A stretch of 64,000 nt of DNA from Pseudomonadales bacterium (GCA_024234675.1 JACKNU010000001.1:434001-498000); one strand, 5' to 3'; positions 1-9,358 are shown, counted from the first letter of the stretch. Notes: generated by a model from the letters alone, not told the origin. Program-made: numbers and translations.

Positions 1-1
1 G

Positions 2-1630
2 CTGATTCCGCAATCGCTGGCCTACGCCCTGCTGGCGGGGTTGCCGGCGGAGATGGGCCTGTATGCCAGCATCCTGCCGCTGGTCGCCTACGCCCTGCTG
101 GGCACCAGTCGCACTCTCTCCGTGGGCCCGGTCGCGGTCGCCTCACTGATGACCGCGGCCGCCGTAGGCAAGGTGGCGGCCACCGGAACCATCGGCTACG
201 CCACCGCGGCCATCGCCATGGCGATGCTGTCCGGCGGCATGCTGTTGCTCATGGGCTGCCTGCGCTTCGGCTTTCTCGCCAATTTCCTCTCCCATCCGGT
301 GGTGTCGGGCTTTATCACCGCCTCTGGCATCATCATCGGCTTGAGCCAGTTGCGGCATATTTTCGGCGTGGGCGGCCACGGCGAGACCCTGCCCCAACTG
401 CTGCAGGGCCTGGCGGCCAACCTGCCGGATTTCAACACCGTCACCCTGGTGACCGGCGTGCTGGCCACGGCGTTCCTGTTCTGGGCGCGCAGGGACCTCA
501 AACCCCTGCTGCAGCGCCTGGGCATGACGGACACGGCCGCCGGTTTCCTGGCCAAGACCGGGCCGGTGCTGGTGATCATCGTCACCACGCTGGCCAGCTA
601 CCTGGGTGATTTTGGAAGCCGCGGGGTGGCCCTGGTGGGCGCGGTGCCCAGCGGCTTGCCCGTCTTTACCCTGCCCACCTTCGAGGCCGGCCTGTGGTCC
701 GAACTGGTGGTATCGGCACTGCTGATTTCCATTATCGGCTTTGTCGAGTCGGTTTCCGTGGGTAAGACCCTGGCTGCCAAGCGGCGCCAACGCATTGACC
801 CGAACCAGGAACTGCTGGCCCTGGGGGCGGCCAACGTCGCCTCCGGGGTCTCCGGCGGCTTTCCCGTTACCGGCGGTTTTTCCCGCTCGGTGGTCAATTT
901 CGACGCCGGTGCGCAGACCCAGGCCGCCAGTGTTATCGCGGCAGCGGGCATCGCCCTGGCAGCTCTGCTGCTGACCCCGGTACTGTTCTTCCTGCCCAAG
1001 GCCACCCTGGCCGCAACCATTATCGTGGCAGTGACCTCGCTGATAGACTTCGGCGTGATCAAGCGCGCCTGGCAGTACTCGCGCTCGGATTTTATCGCGG
1101 TGGTAACAACCATCGGATTCACCCTGCTGCTGGGCGTGGAACTGGGAGTGCTCGCCGGTATCGTCGCCTCCATCGGCCTGCACCTGTACAAGACCACCCG
1201 CCCTCATATCGCGGTAGTGGGCGCCGTGGCGGGTACCGAGCATTTCCGCAATGTGGAACGCCACAATGTGATCACCCACCGCAATATCATTTCGCTGCGG
1301 ATAGACGAAAGCCTGTACTTCGCCAACGCCAGCTACCTGGAGGACTATGTCTACGGCCTGGTCGCCGACATCGACGGCCTGGAGCACGTGATCCTGCAGT
1401 GCACTGCGGTCAACGAGATCGACCTGAGCGCACTGGAAGCCCTGGAGGCTATCAACCACCGCCTGCGGGAACAGGGCCTCAGCCTCAACCTGAGCGAGGT
1501 CAAGGGCCCGGTGATGGACGCGCTGCAAAAGTCACATTTCCTGCGGGAGTTGAGCGGGCGGGTCTTCCTCACCCACCACCAGGCGGTCAAGGCGCTGAAA
1601 GCAGATGAAATAGAGCCCTATATCATCTAA
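2..1630 (+). CDS. SulP family anion transporter with STAS domain (5' partial)
   Basis: Inner-membrane transporter of the SulP/SLC26 family, which typically moves sulfate, bicarbonate or dicarboxylates. The frame is open from base 2 to the TAA at 1628-1630, so the start lies left of the window; the first visible residues (IPQSLAYALLAGLPAEMGLY) are the SulP signature near TM1. About ten further hydrophobic segments follow. The last roughly 110 residues form a cytoplasmic STAS domain, with the usual strand-helix pattern around ISLRIDESLYFANA and CTAVNEIDLSALEAL. The substrate cannot be told from sequence; bicarbonate or sulfate are the usual candidates in marine proteobacteria. Only a few N-terminal residues are missing. 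Confidence 0.93.
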   Translation: MIPQSLAYALLAGLPAEMGLYASILPLVAYALLGTSRTLSVGPVAVASLMTAAAVGKVAATGTIGYATAAIAMAMLSGGMLLLMGCLRFGFLANFLSHPVVSGFITASGIIIGLSQLRHIFGVGGHGETLPQLLQGLAANLPDFNTVTLVTGVLATAFLFWARRDLKPLLQRLGMTDTAAGFLAKTGPVLVIIVTTLASYLGDFGSRGVALVGAVPSGLPVFTLPTFEAGLWSELVVSALLISIIGFVESVSVGKTLAAKRRQRIDPNQELLALGAANVASGVSGGFPVTGGFSRSVVNFDAGAQTQAASVIAAAGIALAALLLTPVLFFLPKATLAATIIVAVTSLIDFGVIKRAWQYSRSDFIAVVTTIGFTLLLGVELGVLAGIVASIGLHLYKTTRPHIAVVGAVAGTEHFRNVERHNVITHRNIISLRIDESLYFANASYLEDYVYGLVADIDGLEHVILQCTAVNEIDLSALEALEAINHRLREQGLSLNLSEVKGPVMDALQKSHFLRELSGRVFLTHHQAVKALKADEIEPYII

Positions 1631-1673
1631 CCTGCCGGGTAGTCATCAGGGTTGCAGAGGCCCGGAAGCAAAC

Positions 1674-1907
1674 ATGCGCAACAGCTGGATCCTGAAGATC
1701 GCCACGTTCGCCTTCGTCGTGTTTCTTGTCTGGTTGCTGGCATGGATCACCATGCCCCCGGAGGAAGATCCCTGCGACGATCCACAGGCGGATGTCAGCG
1801 CCGCCGTGATCGCCGACCAGGGTGGCGACCAGGAGGCCCTGGTGAACCGCGCCATTATCCTGCGGGGCAAGTGCGAGCAGGACAACAAGGAGAGTCGTTC
1901 CGAGTGA
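1674..1907 (+). CDS. Small single-pass membrane protein, unknown function
   Basis: A 77-residue protein. Residues about 7-26 (KIATFAFVVFLVWLLAWITM) form one hydrophobic helix, followed by an acidic, Pro/Asp-rich soluble tail with two cysteines (CDDPQ and RGKCEQD). It starts with ATG 43 bp after the SulP gene and could be co-transcribed with it. I do not recognise a family. The composition, with a clean TM followed by a charged tail, supports a real protein, but no homologue is known to me. Confidence 0.6.
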   Translation: MRNSWILKIATFAFVVFLVWLLAWITMPPEEDPCDDPQADVSAAVIADQGGDQEALVNRAIILRGKCEQDNKESRSE

Positions 1908-1982
1908 CTGCGCGGCACGCGTCGGGCCGCTGGTGCCACGCAGGGCACCGGGCGGTTGGCTGCAGGCTGGGGTGAACCGGCC

Positions 1983-3044
1983 CTAGTAGGTATTGTGCCC
2001 CTGGCCACGCTGCCAGATTTTGAGGAACGCCTTTTCCAGGGCGCCCTCCGCGGCCAAGCCCAGTTTTTCCTGCCAGTTCTTCTTGTGCACGAATTTCACT
2101 TCGAACACATCCCAGTCCGCCAGGCGCTGCTGTACGAAGGCATCGGAGGTCTGCAGGGCATCCACCAGCCCCACTTCCAGGGCCTTGCTGCCATACCAGA
2201 CTTCGCCGGTGGCGACCCGGGCTATATCCAGGGCCGGGCGATTACTGCTCACAAAGTCCTTGAACAGCTCGTGGGTTTCCTCGATATCTTCCAGGAATTT
2301 TTCCCGGCCCTTGTCGGTATTTTCGCCGAACATGGTCACGGTGCGTTTGTATTCGCCCGCCGTGAACAGCTCGAAATCGATATTGTTTTTCTGCAGCAGG
2401 CGGTGAAAATTGGGTAGCTGCGCCAGCACGCCGATGGAGCCCAGCACCGCAAACGGTGCCGCCACGATCTGGTTGGCGACGCAGGCCATCATGTAGCCGC
2501 CGCTGGCGGCCACCTTGTCCACCGCGATGGTCAGGGGCACTTGCGCATCCCTGATGCGCCGCAGCTGGCTGGCGGCCAGTCCGTAGCTGTGCACCAGGCC
2601 GCCCGGGCTCTCCACCTTCACCAGCATTTCATCACCGGCCACGATCTGCGGCAGTACCGCCGAGATCTCCTCGCGCAGGTTGTCCACCGCACTGGCCTTC
2701 AGGTCGCCCTCGAAGTTGAGCACGTACAGCCGCTTGCGGCGCTCCGCGGCGCTGTCCGCGGGCTTGCCGGACTTTTTCCTGGCCTGCTTAGCGAGCTGTT
2801 TGTCGGCTTTTTTCCGGGCCTTCTTAAGGGCTTTCAGTTCATCGGGCTCAACCACTATGTGCTGGATGCTGTCGCCGATCTGGCGGTATTTTTCGTTGAG
2901 GTCCCGGACCTCGATATGCCCTTCGTGTTGCTCCGCCTTCTGGCGTTGGCCGATTGCCACCAGACTGGCGGCCACCAGCACGATGGCGGCGACAAAGGTT
3001 ACTGCCTGGGCCAGAAACAGCCCGTACTCGTAGATATATTCCAA
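1983..3044 (-). CDS. sohB: SohB, inner-membrane serine protease (S49 family)
   Basis: A 353-residue S49 peptidase of the SppA/SohB group, which cleaves peptides at or in the periplasmic face of the inner membrane. The N-terminus has a TM helix (about residues 9-31), then a Lys/Arg-rich linker with an AKKARKKADKQ-type run. The protease fold begins at RLYVLNFEGD. The nucleophile serine lies in DKVAASGGYMMA and the general-base lysine in FTAGEYKRTVTMFGEN, the Ser/Lys dyad of the family. The length matches E. coli SohB (349). It lies 19 bp downstream of nudC on the same strand. Confidence 0.93.
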   Translation of the reverse strand: MEYIYEYGLFLAQAVTFVAAIVLVAASLVAIGQRQKAEQHEGHIEVRDLNEKYRQIGDSIQHIVVEPDELKALKKARKKADKQLAKQARKKSGKPADSAAERRKRLYVLNFEGDLKASAVDNLREEISAVLPQIVAGDEMLVKVESPGGLVHSYGLAASQLRRIRDAQVPLTIAVDKVAASGGYMMACVANQIVAAPFAVLGSIGVLAQLPNFHRLLQKNNIDFELFTAGEYKRTVTMFGENTDKGREKFLEDIEETHELFKDFVSSNRPALDIARVATGEVWYGSKALEVGLVDALQTSDAFVQQRLADWDVFEVKFVHKKNWQEKLGLAAEGALEKAFLKIWQRGQGHNTY

Positions 3045-3063
3045 GCGCTTGACTCCCGGTTGG

Positions 3064-3873
3064 CTAGAGGTTGTCGACGTAATGGCGTATCAGTTGCCCC
3101 GATACGGATGAAGGTGGCGGAATCATGGGTAGCTCCCGGTAGTGGAACCAGCGGGCGTCGGCTATCTCACCGGGCTCACAGACGATATCCCCGCCGGCGT
3201 ACTCGGCGAAAAAACCCAGCATCAACTGGTTGGGGAAAGGCCAGGACTGGGACTGGAAATAGCGCAGCGAGCGAACCTCCACGCCCACCTCCTCGCGCAC
3301 TTCCCGCACCAGGGTCTCCTCCGCGGTTTCACCGGCCTCTATGAACCCCGCCAGGGTGCTGTACATGGGCCGCGGGAAATTCACATTGCGCGCCAGCAGC
3401 AATTCCTCCCCGCGGGTCACCAGCACGATAACGCAGGGGGCGATACGCGGGTAACTGATCGCGCCGCAGGGCTCGCAGCGCATGGCCCGCTCCTGCGAAT
3501 CGACCGTCATGCGCTGCCCGCAGCGGCCACAGAACTGGTGATCGCGCTCCCAGTCCAGTAATTGCGATGCCCGGCCGGCCAGGGCAAACAACTGCTCATC
3601 CACCCGGCCAAGCACCTGGTAGAGGCTGCCCAACTGGTATTGCAGCGGATCCACCTGCTCGATCTCGTCTATTTCCAGCGCGAAACAGGGTCGCTCCTGC
3701 CAGTAACCGAGGAACTGGCGCCGCTGTACCCGCCAGCCCATGGCGGCGAGTTGGTCCGCGGCGATGAGACAGGGCTGGGGCGAGCGCATATCGCTCACCA
3801 GCGCCCCGCGCTGGAAAATAATGTGCAGTTCATCCCCGCTGGAAGCGGGGGGACGGTGGTCAGGTCGAAACAA
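3064..3873 (-). CDS. nudC: NudC, NAD(H) diphosphatase / NAD-cap decapping Nudix enzyme
   Basis: A 269-residue Nudix hydrolase that splits NAD(H) to NMN(H) and AMP and, in E. coli, removes NAD caps from RNA. The C4 zinc ribbon is present (CGRCGQRM ... CEPCG, about residues 113-135). The Nudix box GFIEAGETAEETLVREVREE (about 175-194) carries the catalytic glutamates, followed by the NudC-type SQSWPFPNQLMLGF motif. A poorly conserved N-terminal domain precedes the ribbon, as in E. coli NudC (257 aa). It is transcribed toward sohB with a 19-bp gap. Confidence 0.94.
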   Translation of the reverse strand: MFRPDHRPPASSGDELHIIFQRGALVSDMRSPQPCLIAADQLAAMGWRVQRRQFLGYWQERPCFALEIDEIEQVDPLQYQLGSLYQVLGRVDEQLFALAGRASQLLDWERDHQFCGRCGQRMTVDSQERAMRCEPCGAISYPRIAPCVIVLVTRGEELLLARNVNFPRPMYSTLAGFIEAGETAEETLVREVREEVGVEVRSLRYFQSQSWPFPNQLMLGFFAEYAGGDIVCEPGEIADARWFHYRELPMIPPPSSVSGQLIRHYVDNL

Positions 3874-3939
3874 AACTCGAAACCCCGCGATAAAAATGAC
3901 CGGCTATAGTATGCGTGCCCTCCGCGAGGGGCAAGCGCC

Positions 3940-4668
3940 CTATCCCTGTTCCGCCAGCTCGCGCCACAGGACGCGGCCATCGCTGCTCGCCGCAATCGCC
4001 TCCAGTTGCGCGTCGTGGGCCGCGCGTTCAGCCTCGCTGGCCCGGATGACGGGCAGGGGTTTGCGCCCGGCCGGGATGCGCCTGATGCCGGTTATGCCCT
4101 GCCCGTTCGCGTCATTGCTGGCAGTGGCGTCGGACAGGGAGAAGGTCGTCTGCCCGCCGGTCATGGCCAGGTAGACGTCCGCCAGTATTTCCGCGTCGAG
4201 CAGGGCGCCGTGGAGATCGCGCTGGGAGTTGTCCACGTCATAGCGCTGGCACAGCGCGTCCAGGTTGTTACGCTGCCCCGGATGCTTGCCACGGGCCATC
4301 ACCAGCGTGTCGATCACGGTGCACAGCTCACGGATGGACGGCCCCCCGGGGTCGCGGCGCTGCAGCTCTGCGTCCAGGAAGCCCAGGTCGAAAGGCGCGT
4401 TGTGAATAATCAACTCGGCACCGCTTACAAACTCCAGGAAATCGGCGGCAATCTGCTCGAACAGGGGTTTGTCGGCGAGAAACTCGTTGGTGATGCCATG
4501 CACTTCTATGGCCCCCTGGTCTATCTCCCGCCTGGGGTTTACATACTGGTGAAAGTGGTTGCCGGTCAGCCGCCGGTTCTGCAGTTCCACGCAACCTATC
4601 TCGATGATGCGGTGCCCCTGGGAAACCTCCAGCCCTGTGGTTTCCGTATCCAGTACGATCTGCCTCAT
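3940..4668 (-). CDS. dnaQ: DNA polymerase III epsilon subunit, 3'-5' proofreading exonuclease
   Basis: A 242-residue proofreading subunit of the replicase. The DEDDh exonuclease motifs are all visible: LDTETTG (ExoI, residues 5-11), HNAPFDLGFLDAE (ExoII, about 95) and HGALLDAEILADVY (ExoIII, about 155). The C-terminal tail contacts the alpha subunit in E. coli. I chose the ATG at 4668, which overlaps the rnhA stop by four bases (ATGA). The frame is open further upstream, but that extension is low-complexity and overlaps rnhA. dnaQ is the last gene of the methyltransferase-rnhA-dnaQ chain. Confidence 0.94.
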   Translation of the reverse strand: MRQIVLDTETTGLEVSQGHRIIEIGCVELQNRRLTGNHFHQYVNPRREIDQGAIEVHGITNEFLADKPLFEQIAADFLEFVSGAELIIHNAPFDLGFLDAELQRRDPGGPSIRELCTVIDTLVMARGKHPGQRNNLDALCQRYDVDNSQRDLHGALLDAEILADVYLAMTGGQTTFSLSDATASNDANGQGITGIRRIPAGRKPLPVIRASEAERAAHDAQLEAIAASSDGRVLWRELAEQG

Positions 4669-5120
4669 GCCCGCTGGCCCCTGTGGCTCACCAGTTCGTC
4701 GATGCCGCGATTGGCGAGCTGGTCGGCCAGCTCGTTTTCGCGGTGCCCGCTGTGCCCTTTCACCCAGTGCCAGGATACCTGGTGGCGCTGGTTCTGCTCG
4801 TCCAGCGCCTGCCACAGGTCCACGTTTTTCACCGGCTTGCGCCCGGCGGTGCGCCAGCCTTTTTGTTTCCAGCCGGCGAGCCAGCTGGTAATACCGCTAC
4901 GCACGTACACGGAGTCGGTGGTCAGGTCCACCCTGCAGGGCTCGCGCAACGCGCGCAGCGCCTCTATGGCAGCCAGCAGTTCCATGCGGTTGTTGGTGGT
5001 CTGCAACTCACCGCCATACAGGCTTTTTTCCTTGCCATTGAAACGCAGCAGTGCACCCCAGCCCCCCGGGCCCGGGTTGCCGCGGCAAGCGCCGTCGGTA
5101 AAGATTTCGACATGCTTCAA
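4665..5120 (-). CDS. rnhA: Ribonuclease HI
   Basis: A 151-residue RNase HI that degrades the RNA strand of RNA-DNA hybrids. The four catalytic acids are present: D in FTDGACRGNPG, E in NRMELLAAIEAL, D in TTDSVYV, and D in HSGHRENELADQL, which also holds the catalytic His. The start is TTG at 5118-5120; an AGAGGA ribosome binding site lies about ten bases upstream, and no ATG gives the conserved N-terminus. The TTG overlaps the stop of the upstream methyltransferase (TTGA), and the rnhA stop overlaps the dnaQ ATG, so the three genes look translationally coupled. Confidence 0.95.
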   Translation of the reverse strand: MKHVEIFTDGACRGNPGPGGWGALLRFNGKEKSLYGGELQTTNNRMELLAAIEALRALREPCRVDLTTDSVYVRSGITSWLAGWKQKGWRTAGRKPVKNVDLWQALDEQNQRHQVSWHWVKGHSGHRENELADQLANRGIDELVSHRGQRA

Positions 5121-5926
5121 TGCCTGGTTATCCTCTGGTGCTGGTTGCGTCCGGGACCGGTGCCGGCCTGTCCGAAGGGCGTGGGGCTGGGTGCGGGCGC
5201 GGGCCGCGGCAACAGCCCGAACAGGCGCTCACGGCGCAGCCGCCACTGCCGCCGGGGGCGCCGCAGGGCCGGTACATGCTTGATGGCGTGGAGGATGTAC
5301 AGCCCACCCACTGCCAGGTTGTGGCGATTGCCCCATGCATCCGCGCGCCCCAGCCAGCGGCGCAGGGTCTGGCCGCCCGCCACCGGCACGCTGCCCACCC
5401 GTGTGCAGTGTTCCACCTCACAGCCGAGCAGGTGCAGCCAGTCGGTCAGGCGGCTCTGGCTTACCGGCGAATGCCAGTGCCACAGCGAACGCCGGTCCAG
5501 GCCCCGCAGGACGGTATTGACGCCCAGCAGGCTGTAGGGATTGATCCCTATCACCAGCAATTGTCCCTGGGGTGTGAGTACCCGCTGGATTTCGCGCAAT
5601 ACCTGGTGGGGGTTGGCGGCGAAATCGAGACTGTGGTGGGCGATCACCGTATCGATACTGTCGCTTTCCAGGGGCAGCTCATCCGCCGCGGCCAGCAGGT
5701 TGATGCCCTCCCCGCCGCGCTCGGCTACATAAATGCGATGATTTATCGGGCTGCTGCGAAACAGTGGGTGCCCGCGGGTACAGCCTATCTGCAGCAGGTG
5801 GTAGCCAAAGGCCGTGTCGAGTATATCGGCCACGGCCGTCTCGCTGGCCCGCAGCAGGTGCTGGCCACTGTCGCGTGCATACCAGGATTCCAGTTCCGTC
5901 AGAATGTCGATACACTCACCTGTCAT
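5117..5926 (-). CDS. SAM-dependent class I methyltransferase
   Basis: A 269-residue class I methyltransferase with a UbiE/BioC-like core. Visible motifs are LLQIGCTRGHPLF (motif I, a divergent GxGxG), LPLESDSIDTVIAHHSLDF (motif IV) and VLTPQGQLLVIGINPYSLLG (motif VI). The tail is basic and proline-rich. This family commonly sits beside rnhA-dnaQ and gloB in gammaproteobacteria, but its substrate is not established to my knowledge. I start at ATG 5926, which gives the expected N-terminus MTGECIDILTELESWY; the frame continues to 6631 but that part is antisense to gloB. It is divergent from gloB with a gap of about 110 bp. Confidence 0.88.
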   Translation of the reverse strand: MTGECIDILTELESWYARDSGQHLLRASETAVADILDTAFGYHLLQIGCTRGHPLFRSSPINHRIYVAERGGEGINLLAAADELPLESDSIDTVIAHHSLDFAANPHQVLREIQRVLTPQGQLLVIGINPYSLLGVNTVLRGLDRRSLWHWHSPVSQSRLTDWLHLLGCEVEHCTRVGSVPVAGGQTLRRWLGRADAWGNRHNLAVGGLYILHAIKHVPALRRPRRQWRLRRERLFGLLPRPAPAPSPTPFGQAGTGPGRNQHQRITRH

Positions 5927-6034
5927 TCTTTGTTGCCCAGTCAAGGCCCCATTCCCGGTATTGGGGCCGCCGCGGCAGCCTGCTAACCTCGGCCGCCATG
6001 TTACTGCATTTTCGGCTGATTGGAACGGTGCCCC

Positions 6035-6811
6035 ATGCTCAGCGTAGAACCCATACCCGCATTCAACGACAACTATATCTGGCTTATCACCTATCGCGAC
6101 CGGGACGCCGCCTTCGTGGTCGACCCCGGTGACGCCACGCCGGTGCAGCGCGCTCTGGAAGAGCGCGGCCTGCACCTGGAAGGCATTCTGGTGACCCATC
6201 ACCACTTTGATCACGTCGGCGGCCTGGAAGCCCTGCGCGACACCTGGAACCCGGTCGTCTTCGGCCCTGACAACCCGGCGATAGCAGGCATAGACCACAC
6301 CCTGGGAGCCGGTGACCGCATCGAGGTGCTGGATCACCTGTTCGAGGTGCTGGCGGTGCCCGGGCACACCCTGGATCATATTGCCTACTTTCACCCCGCC
6401 GACGATACCCCGCTGCTGTTCTGCGGAGATACCCTGTTCGCGGGGGGCTGTGGACGCCTGTTCGAGGGTACACCGGCCATGATGCACCAGTCGCTGCAGG
6501 CGCTGGCTGCACTGCCCGCCAGTACCCGGGTGTACTGCGCCCACGAGTATACCCTGGCGAACCTGGCCTTTGCCGCAGCCGTGGAGCCCGGCAACGAGCG
6601 ACTCGTCGAACGTATAGCCCGCGCCAGACAAAGCCGCGAGCGCGGCGCGCCCACGGTGCCCTCCAACATCGCCCTGGAGCGGGAAACCAACCCGTTTTTG
6701 CGCTGTGACAGGGATGAGGTCGTGACCGGTCTCAAGCGGCAGGGTCGCCTGGATGGCGACTCCGTGGTGGACGTATTTGCCGCCGTGCGCGCCTGGAAAG
6801 ACACTTTCTGA
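6035..6811 (+). CDS. gloB: Hydroxyacylglutathione hydrolase (glyoxalase II)
   Basis: A 258-residue metallo-beta-lactamase-fold enzyme that hydrolyses S-D-lactoylglutathione to lactate and glutathione in methylglyoxal detoxification. The binuclear metal motif THHHFDH lies near residue 53. Further ligands lie in VPGHTLDH, FCGDTLFAGGCGRLFEG and CAHEYTLANL, and the C-terminal substrate-binding part is present (LERETNPFLR). I chose the ATG at 6035 (MLSVEPIPAFNDNY), the conserved family start, over an in-frame ATG 15 bp upstream. It is followed by mltD, the same pair as in E. coli. Confidence 0.96.
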   Translation: MLSVEPIPAFNDNYIWLITYRDRDAAFVVDPGDATPVQRALEERGLHLEGILVTHHHFDHVGGLEALRDTWNPVVFGPDNPAIAGIDHTLGAGDRIEVLDHLFEVLAVPGHTLDHIAYFHPADDTPLLFCGDTLFAGGCGRLFEGTPAMMHQSLQALAALPASTRVYCAHEYTLANLAFAAAVEPGNERLVERIARARQSRERGAPTVPSNIALERETNPFLRCDRDEVVTGLKRQGRLDGDSVVDVFAAVRAWKDTF

Positions 6812-6855
6812 CAGAAAAAAAATGACAACGAGTTAATAAGAAATATATTTACAGC

Positions 6856-8196
6856 ATGTTAATTAGAAAAATTAGTATTATTTCTCTAATCATGCTGCTC
6901 GCGGGCTGCGGTTCGGTCGCCATCAGCAAGCACCCCGTCTCACCCGCTAAAAGCGCTGTCACCCCCACCGCCGCCCCGCCCGCGCCGATCGTGGCCAGGG
7001 CGCCCCGCAGCCAGCCGGAGACCCCGCCACCGGACGATCTGTGGGAGCGAATCCGCGAGAACCTGAGCTGGCAGGAGATAGACCACCAGAAAGTCGACAA
7101 GGCGGTGGACAACTACCTGCGCCAGCCCGGCTACATGCCCATGGTGTCCGAGCGCGGCTCCCTGTACCTGTACTACATCGTCGAGGAGGTGCAAAAGCGT
7201 GGCCTGCCCATGGAGCTGGCGCTGGTACCGCTGGTGGAAAGCACCATGGACCCGTTCTCGGTTTCGCCCAATGCGGCGGCCGGTCTGTGGCAGATCATGC
7301 CCGCCACCGGCGAGCACCTGGGCCTGCAGCAGGACTGGTGGTTCGATGGCCGGCGCGCCGTGCGGGATTCCACCGCGGTCGCCCTGGATTATCTCGAGGA
7401 CCTGAACCAGCGCTTCGACGGTGATTGGCTGCTGACCCTGGCGGCCTATAACGCCGGCGCGGGAAGGGTGGCGCAAGCCCGGCAACGCAACCGGGAGCGC
7501 GGGCTGCCCGAAGACTACTGGTCCCTGGAGCTGCCGCGGGAAACCCGCCGCTACGTGCCCAAGGTACTGGCGCTTACCCAGATGATCGCCGAGCCAGAGA
7601 GCTATGGCCTGTATATTCCCCCCGTTCCCAACGAGCCCGCCTTCGAGGTCGCCGCAACCGGCGGCCAGATCGAGCTCGCCGTGGCGGCGGAGCTGGCAGA
7701 TGTGGACATCGATACCCTGCGCGAGCTGAACCCGGGACAGTTGCGCTGGGCCACGGCCCCCGACCGTCCCCCGGAACTGCTGGTGCCGCTGGGCACTGCG
7801 GCAATCCTGGAGGCCAGCGCGAGCCGGCTGACCCAGGCGGAACGGATGCGCTGGCGCTATTATCGCGTCCGGCGGGGCGACAGCCTGGGCGCCATCGCCA
7901 GGCAGTTCGACACCAGTGTGGCGCAACTGCAGCGTGCCAACGGCATCAGCGGCAGCCTTATCCGGGTCGGTCAGAAACTCATGATTCCCAGCGGCGAGGG
8001 ATGGGCCGGCGGCCTCGCAACGGGTCCGGGAGGCGAACCGCCGTCACTGGATTACCAGGTGCGGATGGGCGATTCCCTGTATCGCATTGCCGACAAGTAC
8101 GGCGTGGCGGTGAATGACATCATTAGCTGGAACGCCCTGGACCCGCGCAAGTACCTGCAACCGGGCCAGAGGTTGACCCTGTACGTACCGCGTTGA
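6856..8196 (+). CDS. mltD: Membrane-bound lytic murein transglycosylase D
   Basis: A 446-residue outer-membrane lipoprotein that cleaves peptidoglycan glycan strands. The lipobox LLAGCG gives a lipidated Cys at about residue 18. The SLT domain spans about 100-260, with the catalytic Glu in LVPLVESTMDPFSVS and the GLWQIMPATG and AAYNAGAGRV motifs. Two C-terminal LysM domains (about 336-380, YYRVRRGDSLGAIA, and 399-443, YQVRMGDSLYRIA) bind peptidoglycan. The first codons are strikingly AT-rich compared with the rest of the gene. Confidence 0.96.
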   Translation: MLIRKISIISLIMLLAGCGSVAISKHPVSPAKSAVTPTAAPPAPIVARAPRSQPETPPPDDLWERIRENLSWQEIDHQKVDKAVDNYLRQPGYMPMVSERGSLYLYYIVEEVQKRGLPMELALVPLVESTMDPFSVSPNAAAGLWQIMPATGEHLGLQQDWWFDGRRAVRDSTAVALDYLEDLNQRFDGDWLLTLAAYNAGAGRVAQARQRNRERGLPEDYWSLELPRETRRYVPKVLALTQMIAEPESYGLYIPPVPNEPAFEVAATGGQIELAVAAELADVDIDTLRELNPGQLRWATAPDRPPELLVPLGTAAILEASASRLTQAERMRWRYYRVRRGDSLGAIARQFDTSVAQLQRANGISGSLIRVGQKLMIPSGEGWAGGLATGPGGEPPSLDYQVRMGDSLYRIADKYGVAVNDIISWNALDPRKYLQPGQRLTLYVPR

Positions 8197-8214
8197 GGCC
8201 CGCGCCCCCCGGCC

Positions 8215-9339
8215 ATGAGCGCTGACACCCTCTGCCAGACGCCCTTTGGCGCCCTGCGCCTGCAGCGCTATCCCACCCGCCGCGATGAACCCCTGCAGGC
8301 CTGGTGCGGCGCCGACCTGCTGCTGTTGGAGGAACTGCACCGCCTGGGGGCGGGCGGGGAGCAGCTGCTGGTGGTGAATGACGAACACGGCGCCCTGGCA
8401 ATCCCTCCCGCCGCCGGGCAGCTGTGGACCGATTCGGCGCTGGCGGCCCTGGCCCTGGCGCACAACCTGGAGGCCAACGGGCGCCCGGCCATCCGGGTGA
8501 CCTGGAGCACCGATGCTCCCGCCGCGACGCCCGCGGTGGTGGCCCTGCGAGTGCCCAAGCAACTGCCCTTCCTCGAATACCAGTTGGCCCGCCTGGCGGA
8601 CCATATCGCGGTCGGTAGCACCGTCCTGGCCGCCGGCATGGACAAGCACCTGTCGCCCCGGGTCGCCAGCCTGCTGGAACACTATATCGGTCCCACCCAG
8701 CGACACCGCGGCCAGCGCAAGGCGCGCCTGTTCAGCGCCTGTCGCGATGGCCGCCCGGCCGCGTCGCCCCCGGGGGAAGCGGCCTATCGCTGCGAGGCCG
8801 CCGGTGGCGAGCTGCGGGCGCAGGCCAATGTTTTCAGCCGCGACCGACTCGATGGCGGCAGCCGCCTGCTACTGGAGGTGCTGCCGCGGCTCTCCCCGGC
8901 CGCTACGGTCATCGACCTGGCCTGCGGCAACGGGGTGCTGGGGCTGGCGGCGCTGCGCCAGGGCCTGGCCACAGAGCTGGTATTCGCCGATGAATCGGCC
9001 ATGGCCATCGCCTCGGCGCGGGGCAACGTCGCCCGCCTTGTTCCCGACCTGGCCGGCGATTGCCGCTTTCATCACGGCGACGGCCTGCTGGCTTACACCG
9101 GGGCGGCCGCAGGTCTGATACTGTGCAATCCGCCGTTTCACCTCAACCACGCTGTGGACGAATACGCCGGGCGCCGGCTGGCAGCCCAGTGCGCCGCTCA
9201 CCTGGCCCCGGGTGGCGTCCTGTGCCTGGTGGCCAATCGGCACCTGGATTACACGCCGGTGCTGCGCAGGAGTTTTCGCCATATCAGCAAGCTGGCGGGA
9301 GACCGTCGTTTTACGGTGTGGCGGGCCCGTCGCGACTAG
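8215..9339 (+). CDS. rlmG: 23S rRNA (guanine-N2) methyltransferase, RlmG-like
   Basis: A 374-residue protein of the RsmC/RlmG family: a degenerate N-terminal methyltransferase domain followed by an active one. The family linker VPKQLPFLEYQLARL lies near residue 117. In the C-terminal domain NVFSRDRLDGGSRLLLE, VIDLACGNGVLGL (SAM motif I), LILCNPPFHLNHAVD (motif IV, NPPF) and CLVANRHLDYTPVL match E. coli RlmG closely, so I favour G1835 of 23S rRNA as target. The related RsmC (16S G1207) is the alternative. It starts 18 bp after mltD. Confidence 0.85.
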   Translation: MSADTLCQTPFGALRLQRYPTRRDEPLQAWCGADLLLLEELHRLGAGGEQLLVVNDEHGALAIPPAAGQLWTDSALAALALAHNLEANGRPAIRVTWSTDAPAATPAVVALRVPKQLPFLEYQLARLADHIAVGSTVLAAGMDKHLSPRVASLLEHYIGPTQRHRGQRKARLFSACRDGRPAASPPGEAAYRCEAAGGELRAQANVFSRDRLDGGSRLLLEVLPRLSPAATVIDLACGNGVLGLAALRQGLATELVFADESAMAIASARGNVARLVPDLAGDCRFHHGDGLLAYTGAAAGLILCNPPFHLNHAVDEYAGRRLAAQCAAHLAPGGVLCLVANRHLDYTPVLRRSFRHISKLAGDRRFTVWRARRD

Positions 9340-9358
9340 ACCCGGCTGCGGCCCGCCA

